From positions 39,824,527 through 39,888,526 of the forward strand of contig OX485808.1 of the NCBI GenBank assembly GCA_950295325.1: DNA of 64,000 nt, in the 5' to 3' direction. Source of the DNA: Polytrichum commune (Eukaryota; Streptophyta; Polytrichopsida; Polytrichales; Polytrichaceae). Positions 1-18,802 of this stretch are shown piece after piece (the first letter of the stretch is position 1; each line of letters starts with the position of its first letter). The position numbers and the translations under genes are program-made. The notes below the pieces were generated by a model. It ran no database searches and was not told the origin of the DNA. It saw only the letters and a program-made list of their open reading frames with translations.

Positions 1-1860
1 AAACTATGTGGTTCATCTCACCACAAAACCCAGTGACCACCAAACATTATTCATTTATGGACATGTAGGATTTCATGTCACTTTCTTATCAATTTTTTTG
101 ACTTGGTCGGTCGATTGTTCATGAGCTTGTGTGAAGAGTAGTGGGACTTATCAATCATTTCTCAACCAATGACGGAAATGGTCATGGTTCGTGGTGTACA
201 ATAGTGTATACAAGCCTTGGCCCTTATGGCCATTATCAAAGTAGAAATGCTGGAAGGGCGGATGGGGATGCAAATTTAATCCATTTTTGTTCAGCTTTTT
301 AGTAGCAGCAAACATCAAGCTCAAAATCCACATGCAATGGAAAGTGAGAAACCCTGAGAAATGGAGCTTCAAAATGATTTTTGTTTGGCTTCGCAAGATG
401 CTTGCACACAAAATCGGAGAGCTTGGAAATTAGGCGTTGGAGTGTGTGTTGCCGAGGAGAATTTTGTTACCGAATTTCTCTGTGGCATTGATCAGTTGCT
501 TGCTGCTACAAGTATCGGGCGGAATTCTTGAGTGGGGACAAGCAGCCTGCAGCGAAACCAGGTTAGTTGGCCGTCCCACTTTTTAATCCAGTTGAATGCT
601 TCCAATGCAAGGTCCATTCTGTTTTGTTCTTGTGCGAGGATTTTGGTAACCAAAGCCCAAATCTATATGAACCAATGGTCAGCACCACGACATTGATCAA
701 AAGCCACTTGTGAAATTGGGAGCCCCGAAAACATTGCTGATAAGAAAAGAAGATTGGCCATGTCTGGGTGACTGTTTCCATCACGTTCCATTGCAACTGC
801 GAGGGGCGGACATTTGTGTCATGTGAACCTTCTCCTCAGTTTCTTGGACATAATTTCGGAGGGATTGGTCGATATGCTCCTAGAGATATGAGAAACGTGG
901 CCAAGTTTGCAGCTAACCAGGCAGGGGTAAGCGGAGCTTACTGTGAGGGCCGTTGAGTAGCCTCTTTGAAATACATCTTTGATATGAGGTCAAATGGCCA
1001 GGTTTTTAGGCGTTAAGGATGGTCACGTGGGAGCATCCTTGGGAGGCTTCAAATCTTAAACACATGCTGTTGGTTAGTGTGGTCGAATCGACAAGCTTGT
1101 GGATGAGCACTTAGTCTCATCGAAGTAGTTGCACAGTAACCCGCATGTCAGGTGCCAGGACATGCCATCGTACTTTTATGCATTAACTTTGATATTGAAG
1201 AATATCGTCTCTGTGGGTCTTGCTTGAAAATCATGTTAGCTGCTTCAGAGGATAAGTAGGCTAGGAAATGGCAGACATCTCTTAACACATGGCAGGCTAA
1301 TTCGACAGAAATAAATAGGGTCCAGACAAACGTGAATCATTCATGAACTAGTACCAATAATAATTGTGCGATGTAGAATATTCTACCCTCTAGATACCTT
1401 TTAGGTCAATGGAAGCTTCAGAGTTCATGTGCTGGTTGAAATGAAAATCCCTGAGACGTTTCTTTCTTTCACTGATGAGCTTCAGAGATCAGTGTGATGT
1501 GCAGCGACCAGGGATCTTTCAGAATTGAGATGCGCGGTTTTTCATTCTGTGATGGTTGCTTGTGCTTTATGAAACGTCTGGTGTCTATGGTCAGAACTAC
1601 TTTCTTATGCAGTCAGCTGAGGTATGCTGAATGAACTGCGTGCAAAGAAAGTCGAGGAAGATCTGAAAAGAAGTGGAATTACATCCTGCGCTTCTCTGAA
1701 TCGTCATCTCCCAAAATGTATTTCAGGTTCTGGTTGTCCATTTCAGTGAATCGTGTTGGCTGGTTAATCTCGCTACAGCTGTATTGTGTGCACTTTCCCC
1801 ACCACATTGCAATTCACCGTTGTAAACTGAAGCCGTAGCTTTGAGAAATTAGAATTGTCG
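1..1860. other. No assignable gene, left edge
   Basis: Several short open frames occur on both strands, none with a recognisable domain. One plus-strand stretch near 790-929 ends in a good 5' splice site (CAGG then GTAAGC at 930) and could be a lone exon. I found no clear acceptor before it and no partner exon after it, so it is not called as a gene. Confidence 0.3.
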
Positions 1861-1864
1861 TCAT

Positions 1865-2710
1865 TTGACAGCATGTGTGAAGGGTGCATTAATTTTACTC
1901 ACCGGTGTAGTCACCGTAGTTAGATCGCGACGTCCATTCCTCTTGGCCATGACAGTATGTCGATGCCTCACCTTTACCAGGGTAATCAGCAAATGCGGAG
2001 GAAATAGGTTGGGTGTGGGTTTTCTGTCTTGTTCGGACCTTGTACACAGTTTGTCACAAGGAAATTGGAACAATGGAGCAGAAGTGCATAAGTGCTTGAA
2101 ACTTGGGGATAATTCAAACCTTGTACCAGCAGGATCAACAGCTACTCGTGTAAACGTAAAGGACACTTCGAAGAATGAGATGATGGATATCTCCAAGGAA
2201 GAGCACTCATATATTTCACCTGAGGCGGAAGAGAAAATGGATACAGCCCAGGAAGATGATGGAGTGGGGTCAGCTCTAAGGAAGAGAAGGAAATGGACAT
2301 CTCAGACGAAGACTACAGAATACTTGCATCCATCTTGGAGTTGGATATGCCTGAGCTGAAGGAATGGTTTGTGAAAAGTGGGTACAAGGTTGAAGAGTTT
2401 AGGGAGTTGTTCGAGAGGGATTGGAGAGGTTTCCATTCTCTCCATCCTCTCCATAACGCTGCGCACAATGGTTTTGGGTCTTCAACAGTTTATGTTTCTT
2501 TATGGCCATGGCCCCCCGTCATGTCAGGAGCCTAAAGTGTTTACATCTCCTTTGTTGACCATGAAGCAAGAGGCAGTAAAACTACAACATTATCTTCTCA
2601 TAACATCTATGTTGTTGGCATTGTCTATGATTTTTGCGTCGTTGGCTTTTGCGATTGCAGTGGTTGCGATTGCAGTGGTAATAATCGTACCACCTGTCTT
2701 TTATGTTTAG
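1865..2710 (+). other. Possible small locus or decayed gene, unrecognised
   Basis: Three overlapping plus-strand open stretches in two frames look partly protein-like. The first (to 2359) has an acidic, Lys/Glu/Asp-rich middle. The second (2293-2535, other frame) reads MDISDEDYRILASILELD and continues as a charged, helix-like segment. The third (2378-2710, first frame) ends in a strongly hydrophobic stretch of about 30 residues just before its stop, like a C-terminal membrane anchor. The frames do not join into one protein without a frameshift or an unseen intron. I recognise no family. It may be a decayed gene or chance open reading; a transcript would decide. Confidence 0.2.
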
Positions 2711-4238
2711 AGCTAGTATGTACTTCACAATCTTGATTGGAGGTGTGAGTGTAGTGTTTTTTTCTTAGATTAGTGCTCAACATATTCCAATGTTTTGAAC
2801 TTATGGCTCAACCCAAATACGTAGTTGTAAGGAGGTTATTTGATAAGTACTTTTTTGGTGATCATTACCACATTTGGGTGGACTGCATCTCATGGGGCAA
2901 TCCATGATGCCGTCAACTGAACCTCCTTGTGTTCATCGAAATGTAGACTTAGAAAAACTTTGGGCAGAGGTGATGAAATTAATAGCATTCTTGTAACTTC
3001 AATAACGTCAAATTGTGAGCATTGATAATGACAACATTTCTAGTGCTTAATAGATGCCAAGTTACACATTCATTTGCACAGCCCAGAGACATATGGGAGC
3101 CATCAGTGGGGAATTTTTTTGCAATGGGTGAAAGTGCGTTACAACAATACTGTGTGAAGGCCTGAGTTGTAAACTTAATTTCTCAGAAAGAAGCTATGAT
3201 GATATGAGGATCTGAGAAGCTGTGATGATATGATGATATGAGAGCTCTCTTAATTGTCCAAAGGGATAAGATCTATATATATTTCCATTTCTGGCACAAA
3301 AGACTACCTATTTCCTAAGTTAAGAACTTGGCATCTTTTATTAATGAGACCATGCTGGCATAACTACAAGCAATCAAACTCACTGAAACATACTAAGTGT
3401 TTCCTTGAAATGAGCTAATGAAGGCAACAACTATTTACCATGTAAGCCCATCGCAAAAAATCACTTTGACCATTTACTTTTGCATACATGAAGAAGCAAT
3501 GACATGCCAGTCTCAAAACATTTAGGGTACTGGCATTAGCAAGAGGAAGGCAGTGAAGAGAGAAACTCAGTTGCAAGACATGCTCCAAAGATGGACCTAC
3601 TCACCAATGTCAACTGTATCCTAAGAATCACAAAGAAATTTTAGAGAACATCCAATGGGAAAGAACTTGAGAACTTGAAAAAAATGCAAAGCAAGCAGAT
3701 GAGAAAATTTCAACGACAAATTTGTTAGATCTCCTTCCCATACCAGATCATTTTGACACTGGAAAACAGGATCCATTGGAATCCAATTCCGAGAATCCCA
3801 CCTGTCTGAAAAACTTAGCAATATTACAGGATCTCTAGCCCTGTTGCTGCCCTTAAAAAATGAAGTGCTAAACTGTCCTACACTTGGTGCAGCTTCAAGC
3901 CCAAACTACCTTTCTCTTCACACTAGTCATTATTTTTTTATTTACACAATTGCCCTACTTGGTATTCTAGTGCGATTGAGTTGACACTCAGATTTCATCA
4001 TTGCTGAGGTACATGATGCTTGATTTCCAATTGGTTTGAATGCTTTGAATAACGTATTTGTAGATGCTCTCAGATTTGTGACAGCTTCCTGTGAGTTTGC
4101 ACTCTGTTGTCCTTCACCTCACCAATGTAGTAACATTCATGATGGTCTTACATGCAATAAAACTCTTGTTGGGTTTTTAGATAAGGTAAAAGTGAAGCTC
4201 TCCCTTGTCCCACCATCACCATATTTGTAGCACATTTG
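2711..4238. other. Region 3' of the demethylase, no gene seen
   Basis: AT-rich DNA holding the 3' side of the minus-strand demethylase gene. In related plant proteins the FYRN and FYRC domains follow the C5HC2 zinc finger, so this stretch is where their exons should lie. I looked on the minus strand for the FYRN signature (Phe-Pro-x-Gly-Phe-Arg-Ser) and did not find it. A short minus-strand frame at 3621-3821 is open but unlike any FYR sequence. Confidence 0.4.
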
Positions 4239-11274
<7,036 letters not shown>

Positions 11275-12112
11275 CCATCACTTCAAGGGCCTCCATCAGT
11301 AAGCATGCGTCTTCATCTGAGACACCATAAATCAACTATTCCTCTTCAATTAAAAAAAACAATTCCCCTCTACTTCCTCCCACCTCCACTCCCCTACCTA
11401 ATCTTGGACACAAAATTGCAACAGAAACTCGTTCTTCCGACCAGATCATCTCTCCTCCTCCTACCAAGACATCTTTTCTACCCTACACTCTTTCCCTTAA
11501 GAAAATTCCCCTATTCTAAAAACCCTACTTCAACTCCGCTCCCGAGGAATTCTGTGACTACTACTTTCTGTAGCTTCGAGGATTAACAACCTAGTTGCGA
11601 CTACTATTTAGGACATGATGAACAAGTAATTCAACGAACTCAACTCACATCACATCACATCACATTACATCACATCCTTATAGGAAAGTCTGTGACGAGT
11701 GACTTGCTATATATCAACTTCTCGCTTTAACTTATCGAGAGGGTAAAGTGGTTTAGTACAAGTTAAAAGGAACACTACTTACTCACAGCACTGGCACATA
11801 GTTAGAGGTCATTTATCCCCTCACAAATTTTGGAATGCTGAGAAGCAATCTTAGCTCGGTCTAAAATTAGCTTGCACAAATGGCTTGCCAAGTGATCAGC
11901 TAGACTATCCGAAAATTTCAGATTCTCTCAGTATGAGTTTCTTCTCGATGATCTCCCTCACATTTGCTGAGTTTCTCAACTAGATTATGGCTGCATAGAA
12001 GTCCTGAAAGATTCGAGTGCACAGCCATCTGAAATCCTAAAGGTAGAAATCCAACTGGAAAATTACACAACCAGATTCCCGGTTCCTAATATTCATCGTC
12101 GTGGATAAACCC
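11275..12112. promoter_or_regulatory. Upstream region of the demethylase
   Basis: No supported coding sequence on either strand. It contains a short ACATC-type repeat (11644-11676) and a TATATA string near 11709. Just before the called ATG, in another minus-strand frame, the sequence reads LLMEALEVMDD and then stops. That could be the end of an upstream reading frame or a sign that the true 5' structure differs from the one called. Confidence 0.3.
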
Positions 12113-12190
12113 TCAAGCTTTCCCCGAAATTGAGAGACCGTCACCGCCCTTAAACCCCTTGGGATCGCCAATGCCCATCGCCATGACCAT
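12113..12190 (-). other. Short CpG-rich ORF, candidate leader uORF of the demethylase
   Basis: A compact GC- and CpG-rich patch (about 12115-12260) stands out from AT-rich surroundings about 0.9 kb 5' of the demethylase start. On the minus strand it holds an ATG-initiated 25-codon ORF beginning MVMAMGIGDPKGF. This is what a transcription start region with an upstream ORF, separated from the main ATG by a leader intron, would look like. That reading is inference; no transcript is available. Confidence 0.25.
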
Positions 12191-12299
12191 GGCCGTCCAC
12201 CGGACGGGGACTTCGTCCGACGGTAGACCTGATCCGTCTTCTGGACGGCGTCCTATAGTGTGTCACAACTACACCAATATCACCTATTAGTGTGCGTTA

Positions 12300-12640
12300 A
12301 GGTGAATAAGCCTTAAATGGACAATTTTAGCTCTGCACCCACTTCTCCTAGGATGTGAGACATGTAATTAGTAGGAGATGATTGCCAATTCCAAATCACA
12401 TTCATAGCGACATTTGCCTCAAAAAATTTGGGGCTCATATGAATATCTTATGTATTGTCAAAATGAACAGATTCTCAAGCTCATTAAATGGTTATCTACT
12501 TCCCCCAATTTAGTTGAGTCATATTATTGACCCTAGAACGGTTCATAAATTTGAGCATGTAGTCCAATTTTTCTAAACACATGTCTTTCAGTGTCTGTTC
12601 TTAATACCACACCTAATCACACATCACTCAAGTATAGTTT
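12300..12640 (+). repeat. Interspersed repeat family, copy 1
   Basis: This stretch shares a series of words in the same order with 15080-15450 (direct): GGGCTCATATGAATATCTTA, a CCCCCAATT...TTGA block, AAATTTGAGCATGTAGT, CAATTTTTCTAAACACATGT and CACACCTAATCACAC. It also matches 24480-24640 (direct) and 25860-26270 (inverted). No coding capacity is evident. It is probably a non-autonomous element or fragment of a larger repeat. Confidence 0.55.
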
Positions 12641-14159
12641 TCCGCTTAATAAAACAACCTTGAAAGACCCAAACATGAGCAATTATGTACTTCCAAAAGA
12701 TAACTTAGACCAAACTCATAGGCGGTACCAATATACTATTGGAACACATAAATTTGGTATCAATAAGGGCCAGTTTACACTATGGCCAAGGGCCATGACC
12801 ATGATGTTGTGAGGACCTTTGAATTACATCCAAAGGCCGTCCACGTGGAGATTTGTAATTGAATTGTGTGGTCACATGCCAATTCAAGTGTAGTGGAAAG
12901 ACACACCCTATTGGGCTCTTAACCGTTTCACATGTTGTTTCAAAACTGTTTTATTCATGCGGACCTTGCGCATAGTAATTAAATATAAAGGACATGATTG
13001 TGAGATTTTTGTTGTTGTTGTGATCGCCCAATTTTTGTGTTGGACTCACCTCTTCTAAGTGGGCTTGACACAAAATATGGTAGACCATGAAACATTATTC
13101 AGCATTTCATGGCTCCTTAGGCCCTCAAGGTCTAGTCTAAGGTGAAGTGGGATGGTCTTGACCTCTTCCACCAATGAGAGAATTTAAGTTGTAATGGTCA
13201 TGGGCTCTCAAGCTTTGGTATAAAGTGCCCTTGAGATAGGCACACCCCAAAACTAACACCGAATCATAAGCCAACACCACAACGTACCAATGTCTTGTAG
13301 TCAACCTCTTAAAATTGACACCCTAGTAACTGTACAAATACAATATATAGTGTTGGTTTAAATTTAGGTTTTATGTTTATTTTGGGCATGTATACCTTAA
13401 ACAATACTAAGCATGGTATTGAAGACTCAACCTAATTGACATGGAGTACATCGTGTCCCGGGGTGGATTCTTTATACCAGTATGAACTAACATGAGTGTA
13501 AGAAGGGATATTAATTGAGGCACTAATGTACACAATATATATAAGAGGGAGGTATTGATTTTCTCTATTATGTACATTTAAAATGGCTATTAATATTTTT
13601 GAAGTAAAGTCAATGTACAAAAGGGGGCTTAAGGTTTAGAGAGATCTTTGACAACAAATGTGTTAGTTTCATCTTATTCACATTTTCATCCATTGTTGTC
13701 ATGTAATAATAAACCTTAATGACTCCCTTGTCCATTCTTGTTAGGGTTTGCATTTGGGTTATAGGATAACCTAGAGGCTCTTGGAGTGCTCACGGGCTCC
13801 CTTGAGTTTTGCTCTCTGGATTGCGGCTAAGTTATTATGCACTTGTCTTTGTTTGTTTGATTCTACCATTGAGTTACATGCTATGGATGGAAAAAAAATG
13901 TTCAATGACTTACTCAATAGAAAGTGAACATTGATTGTACATGTAATAAAGGATGATTTATATTTTGTACATGTACATAGTGGAGTCATTTATCATATTA
14001 GATTGAAAAGCTTAGTATAAACACATGAGTCCATTTTCTAGTACACGTACATTTGTTTCTCTTTATAAACTTCTTGTATATAAGGGGTTTAATTACATAA
14101 TGACCCACACACGTCATTTAGGAATCCATTAAGAATCTATTCCCCCCCTCCCCCCCCCC
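12641..14159. other. AT-rich intergenic DNA, no gene seen
   Basis: Only short chance frames are open. At 12766 the sequence GGGCCAGTTTACACTATGG follows TAA and resembles the start of another segment at 50919, suggesting a shared small transposon end. The stretch ends in a long C-tract (14143-14163). Confidence 0.3.
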
Positions 14160-14506
14160 CCCCGGGCAGTGTTCAAGATTGAAGTCTTCAATGCCCTTCA
14201 AACGTGATTTGGCCCTTCAAAATATACCCCTCTCACAACAACCCTTCAAAACGCAACCCCAAATTCAAAACAAAGACGTCACTTGAAGTCCTCAGTATAA
14301 TATGACCACCACAAGAACCAACAAGCGTAGGGCATTGTCACTACAAGAAATGAAGTTAGTACAATGTGAAGAAATGTATTTCATTTCTATGTTCTTGGAT
14401 TGACATCTTGGATTCGAACCAACTCTTCAACTGAAGGGCTGAAATTTGAGAGCCCTTCAAAATGAAACTCATATGAGGGCTTCAATCTTGAACACTGCCC
14501 CCGGGG
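14160..14506. mobile_element. ~347-bp TIR element (MITE) with C/G-rich ends
   Basis: The left end (14160-14184, CCCCGGGCAGTGTTCAAG and on to GATTGAAG) is the inverted complement of the right end (14480-14506), apart from two extra G's in the right copy. The interior has no coding capacity and contains several CCCTTCAA words in both orientations near the ends. The left flank is a poly-C tract, so a target-site duplication cannot be read. The GGGCAGTGT core resembles the right end of the element at 42205-42553. Confidence 0.7.
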
Positions 14507-16512
14507 ATCGTGTATTACCTAAATATCGATACTTTGTGGGTATCATATGATGAGAGTGTCTTTGTATGCCCTATGTTATTATTTGATAATTCCATCCTAA
14601 TACCATGCTTAATGCTAAGATAATCAAAGCCACTAGTATGAAGGTTCTTGGATGGTACATAGACCAGAATGGTAGATCGAACAAACTAGCCTCGAACACC
14701 CAATGCATATTAACATACCGGTATCAAAATCTCTAAAATCCTCATTATGTATATGTATCCAAATGGACATGGAAAAAGATGATACCATCCTACTTAGGCA
14801 ACTTTGATGGAAACTCTAATATTTCATGAATTTCAAAAAATAAGAGGTTTCTTTTGAAAAATAAAGATGATTTTAGAATTAATAAAAATAAAATTTAAAA
14901 CATCAAATTTAAAACATCAAATTTAAATTTTATCAAAGTTTTTTTTGGAAATGAAATGAATATTCGATTCTTCGATTTGAAACTGCCCATGTAGGATGAT
15001 GGTCATTGGTGGTAGTCCAACCCTAGTCCCAAGTTCCCACCTCCCAACACAAGGCTCACATTGAACCCTCTTTCACCTCAAATTTAGTTAATATGTGACT
15101 TACACAATTGTCCCTAAGTAGTTCTAGTACATGGTCATTGAGTGTTTATTCCTTTAATAGTCTTGGACTTCTCCCATTCCAATTAAAATTCATCTAGTCA
15201 TTAGCATAAGATACTTGAAAAATTGAGGCCTTAGTCCTTGTAAATTTTGGAGCTCATAAAAATATTTTATTTGACATTATCAAGTGAATATTTTTTATTC
15301 TCTCAAATGATCATTACATAGCATGTTCCCCCAATTATGCTGACTTTGAACTTGAAACGATTAGCAAAATTTGAACATGTAGTTCAATCTTTTCAAAACA
15401 CATGTTCTTTTGGTTTCCTTGTTTAGATCCACACCTAATCACACACCACTCAGTACATGTACTTAAAGTCTAGTAATTAAGATAATAAATTTGTCTGAAC
15501 TTGCTTACCTTAGTACATAAATTTGTGTTAAAAATTAGAGAACTTGAAGCGTGGGCAACCCTCTAATATGTGAACTAAGGTGTGATACAATGAGTCTTAA
15601 TATGTGGTCACTCTTCTTGATTACACACTTATATTCAAATTGGACACTTGTCTAACTATTAATTACACATTCCCATGCGGATGGTCATGTTTTCATCCAA
15701 GAAGTATGTCACGTTTTCGTGATGACATTTTTCAATTCATCATTTTCAGGCGCCCTCACATGAATATGCTTTGCCATTGCAAAACCTGCAAGAAGTGCAA
15801 CATGTGTGAAATTTTGATTCTTTCTTGCATTTTGCTAGAGCAGTTCATAGCATGCTTGATTGTGCATAATATATTAACACAAGGAAATTAACCTCTAACA
15901 TTTATGGAGAGCAACCGACTATGTTGAGTATGGAATGAGGCACTGTACTAGTTTATTGTTGCATGTGCAACAAGCATGTTGCTAGTATTGACATACCTAT
16001 TTGGGTTTGCGTTGGAGAAAGGGGTTTCAATTTGTCGTTGGGTTGATACTTGACATGTGGGAATATTGTTGGTCAAGACATAACATTACTCAGCGACGTG
16101 GGCTCTTGTAATTTATAATAGTTGGTTGCTGCGAGTTTAGTTTGAATCTGAGTCTCCCTGCGCAACTTCTCAATCATCCCACTATCATATTTTGAGTGCA
16201 CATGAAACGAGAGTTGCATGTTGAGTAGTGTTATGGTGGCATCCTAGTAGATCTGTGTATTTCCAAGAGATGCAACACCCATATATGCTAATAATAAGTA
16301 AACCACCTTCAAAAATGAATAAGCGAATTCCACCCAGTTTGATCTCGTAGCCTGCTAAATACACTAAGCACTGGATGACGCTTTTAATTTGAAGCAATTC
16401 AGATGCTATGAATTTGTCTGTGGTAGGTTACAATTGATATTGTTCAATTCTTTTTTGTTTCTAGTCAAGCATCAGGTGAAGGAAATTTCTTACTTCTTGA
16501 GAATGGTCCAGA
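14507..16512. repeat. Repeat-rich intergenic DNA with interspersed repeat copy 2
   Basis: No gene is recognised. The part from about 15080 to 15450 is a second copy of the interspersed family seen at 12300-12640, in the same orientation. The two share TTTGAACATGTAGT, a TTTTCAAAACACATGT block and CACACCTAATCACACACC. An open plus-strand frame at 15604-15891 is Cys-rich but matches nothing I recognise. Confidence 0.45.
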
Positions 16513-18256
16513 GAGTAATTGTAGGGAACTTGTGGACATCGTACAAAGTGCTCAACATGAGTACGCATGAGGAACTGGAACAATCAGCTACTCGGTGACC
16601 TTCACTGCTGGGAGTGTTGGTGGATCATGTTGAAGTGACTGGAAACATACATATAATATTTCTTCTTGGAGACATTGACACTGTAAATGCACCTTGGAGT
16701 TGTCCCATAGCCATCGTGTTCTGCGCAGCTTGACATAAAGTACTTGAATCTGAGAGCTCCGGTGGTCTCGCAGGTCCTTCTGGTTTTACAAAATGATGAG
16801 CGGAGGATTCACGCGTCTGCGTGACAAGTGCTTGCCCCCTTTACCTTGTTAATGAGGGCACTCTCCACAGCTGATCCCCCCAAATACCTCTTTCTTATTC
16901 CCCAACTACTCAGCCAGTTAGGAACTTATTGATTGTTAGTGCATCATCACTCGTTAATATCATGAACCTGGACAAATCTACCTAGAATTTAGCATCCTAA
17001 TACACTATGACTTGATAACATGTCTAGTTATATATTGAACAAACCTCTTCAAGGTTGAGCACTTGATCGAGTGGTATGATTCTCGGTTTGTGTGCAAGAT
17101 CAGCTCATACTTACATTGAGTACCATTCTTGCATTCCTCCCTCACTTGATGGTAAATCATGAAAATAACTCCTTAGGGTTTTGGAGCAGATTAAAAATAA
17201 TTAAAAATGAATAAAAACCGAATTTTGTAGCAACTAATTGTCAGTTTTTATACTTTAATCAAATTAGGGAAATGAGTTTCTGAATACGCAGATTCCAAGT
17301 GGTGGCAAGTAGTGCACAGTCCTCAAACGCATTGCGTCCCAAAAATTCAAGACAACTCCTTCCATTGTGTTTGCCTGCAATAGTCGAGTTCCATTCAGCA
17401 CATGGTCAACTTGCAGCTCAGAGCAGCAGTTCAACATGAGGACCGCCCATCAATAATACGTAATTGGAGTATTGTATTGAACTATTCCAAGCATTCCAGC
17501 CTCCATTGTAAAGCAGACTATGAGAAGTTCGAATCGTTTATGCTCATCAAGCTGTTGTGACTTTAAGAACATACTATATTTTGCCATACGTCTCCATGAT
17601 CTTCAGAAAATTGGATTGGTAAATACTACCATGTACTAGACAATTTCTAAATCATAGAGAGTTTCTGCATCGACCATCATGGTTCCGTTGCAGATAATGC
17701 AGAGTAGGCAGAAAGTTACATGCTGCACTAAAAATGCACTTTAATCAAACAATATGATTCCATACATGTCTAATATTGGTGACCATGATCACACAGTCTG
17801 CTTGCCCTACACGAATAGGCCGCAATACAAAAAGTGTTTAATCGATCTATGAAAGACGATCGATGAGTGCCTATTATAACCAATGATCGATATCGCACAG
17901 GGCCCATTATTTGAATATAATCCGGGTGTGAATTCCGTCGACTACGAAGGAGTACTTCTGAATCCTGAAGGAAGTCGAATGAAACCAACCAACCAGGCCT
18001 GCAGCCACAGCTGAATAACATCGCGATTAATTCTTCATAGCCACGGAAGGTTTCAATTCATCTTTTCTCCATCAGGACATCCCTAATTTCACTATCCAAG
18101 CGCTGAATAAACGAGCTCAATCTCAGCCCAAGTATGAATGGTCTCTTTAATTAAAATACCCAGCGAGTCTTTCTCTGTCACCACCGTTGTGGTTGACTCC
18201 TTCTGAAAACATGCCATAGCCCCCTGGAACTCATGGACATTGCATTCTTCCGCAAT

Positions 18257-18671
18257 TCACACCTCAGTGCTCGACGAGTCGCTACTAATTACTATACCGT
18301 CTTCAAGAATCACGATCACATCAGGTAACAAGTTCGGGGGTGTGGGCCTGATTGGAGGGATTGATTGGCTCTGGGCAGGATAGTATTGCCTGTTATTCTG
18401 GGCGGCTGGTGATGACTCGCCAACTAGTCCAATCCCATGCATGAGGATAATACTCAAATCGATGTTCACAAAAGTTCTGCATGGGAAACAAGATTTGATC
18501 TGGTAATCAACGAGGACTTGACGCTGGGGCCAGTTGAAGAGGCACGCCCGACAATCAATACATGTGACCGCATTCCGTGTATACAGAATTTGTAGGCACC
18601 TGGTCGCAGATGGTGCAGCTATTAAAGCCTGGCAGCTGCCTGCCCGAAGCAGCTGGTCCTGATGCATTCAT
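18257..18671 (-). pseudogene. RING-finger (C3HC4) gene, frameshifted copy in the left arm
   Basis: From the ATG at 18671 the frame reads MNASGPAASGRQLPGFN and then RING ligands: CTIC and CGHMY. A four-base tandem duplication (ATTG twice, near 18560) then shifts the frame. In the shifted frame the RING continues as CRACLFNW and CFPC, followed by a Pro/Gln/Ser-rich tail to a stop at 18257. All C3HC4 ligands are therefore present but split over two frames. RING domains usually act as E3 ubiquitin ligases; here the domain cannot be made in one frame. The right-arm copy lacks this duplication but has a different lesion. A TATA box 125 bp upstream is conserved in both arms. Confidence 0.75.
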
Positions 18672-18795
18672 GGTCCTCTCAAGAATCACAAAACATCATC
18701 TAGCATCGGACTTTAATTTGCGGTTCTATTAATAATAGCCGATTGGTGAAAAAGTAATGGAGTTTTTCTTATTTCAAAAATGGTGTAATCACAGT

Positions 18796-18802
18796 TTATA
18801 TA
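18796..18802 (-). promoter_or_regulatory. TATA box of the left-arm RING pseudogene
   Basis: TATATAA on the minus strand, 125 bp 5' of the ATG at 18671. The right arm has the same string at 36615-36621, also 125 bp before its ATG, so the promoter was copied with the gene. Confidence 0.5.

Noticed and set aside
11305-11586. 93-codon plus-strand frame upstream of the demethylase
   Set aside because: Leu/Pro-rich from CT-rich DNA; no domain, no splice support, and it sits in the likely 5' region of the gene on the other strand.
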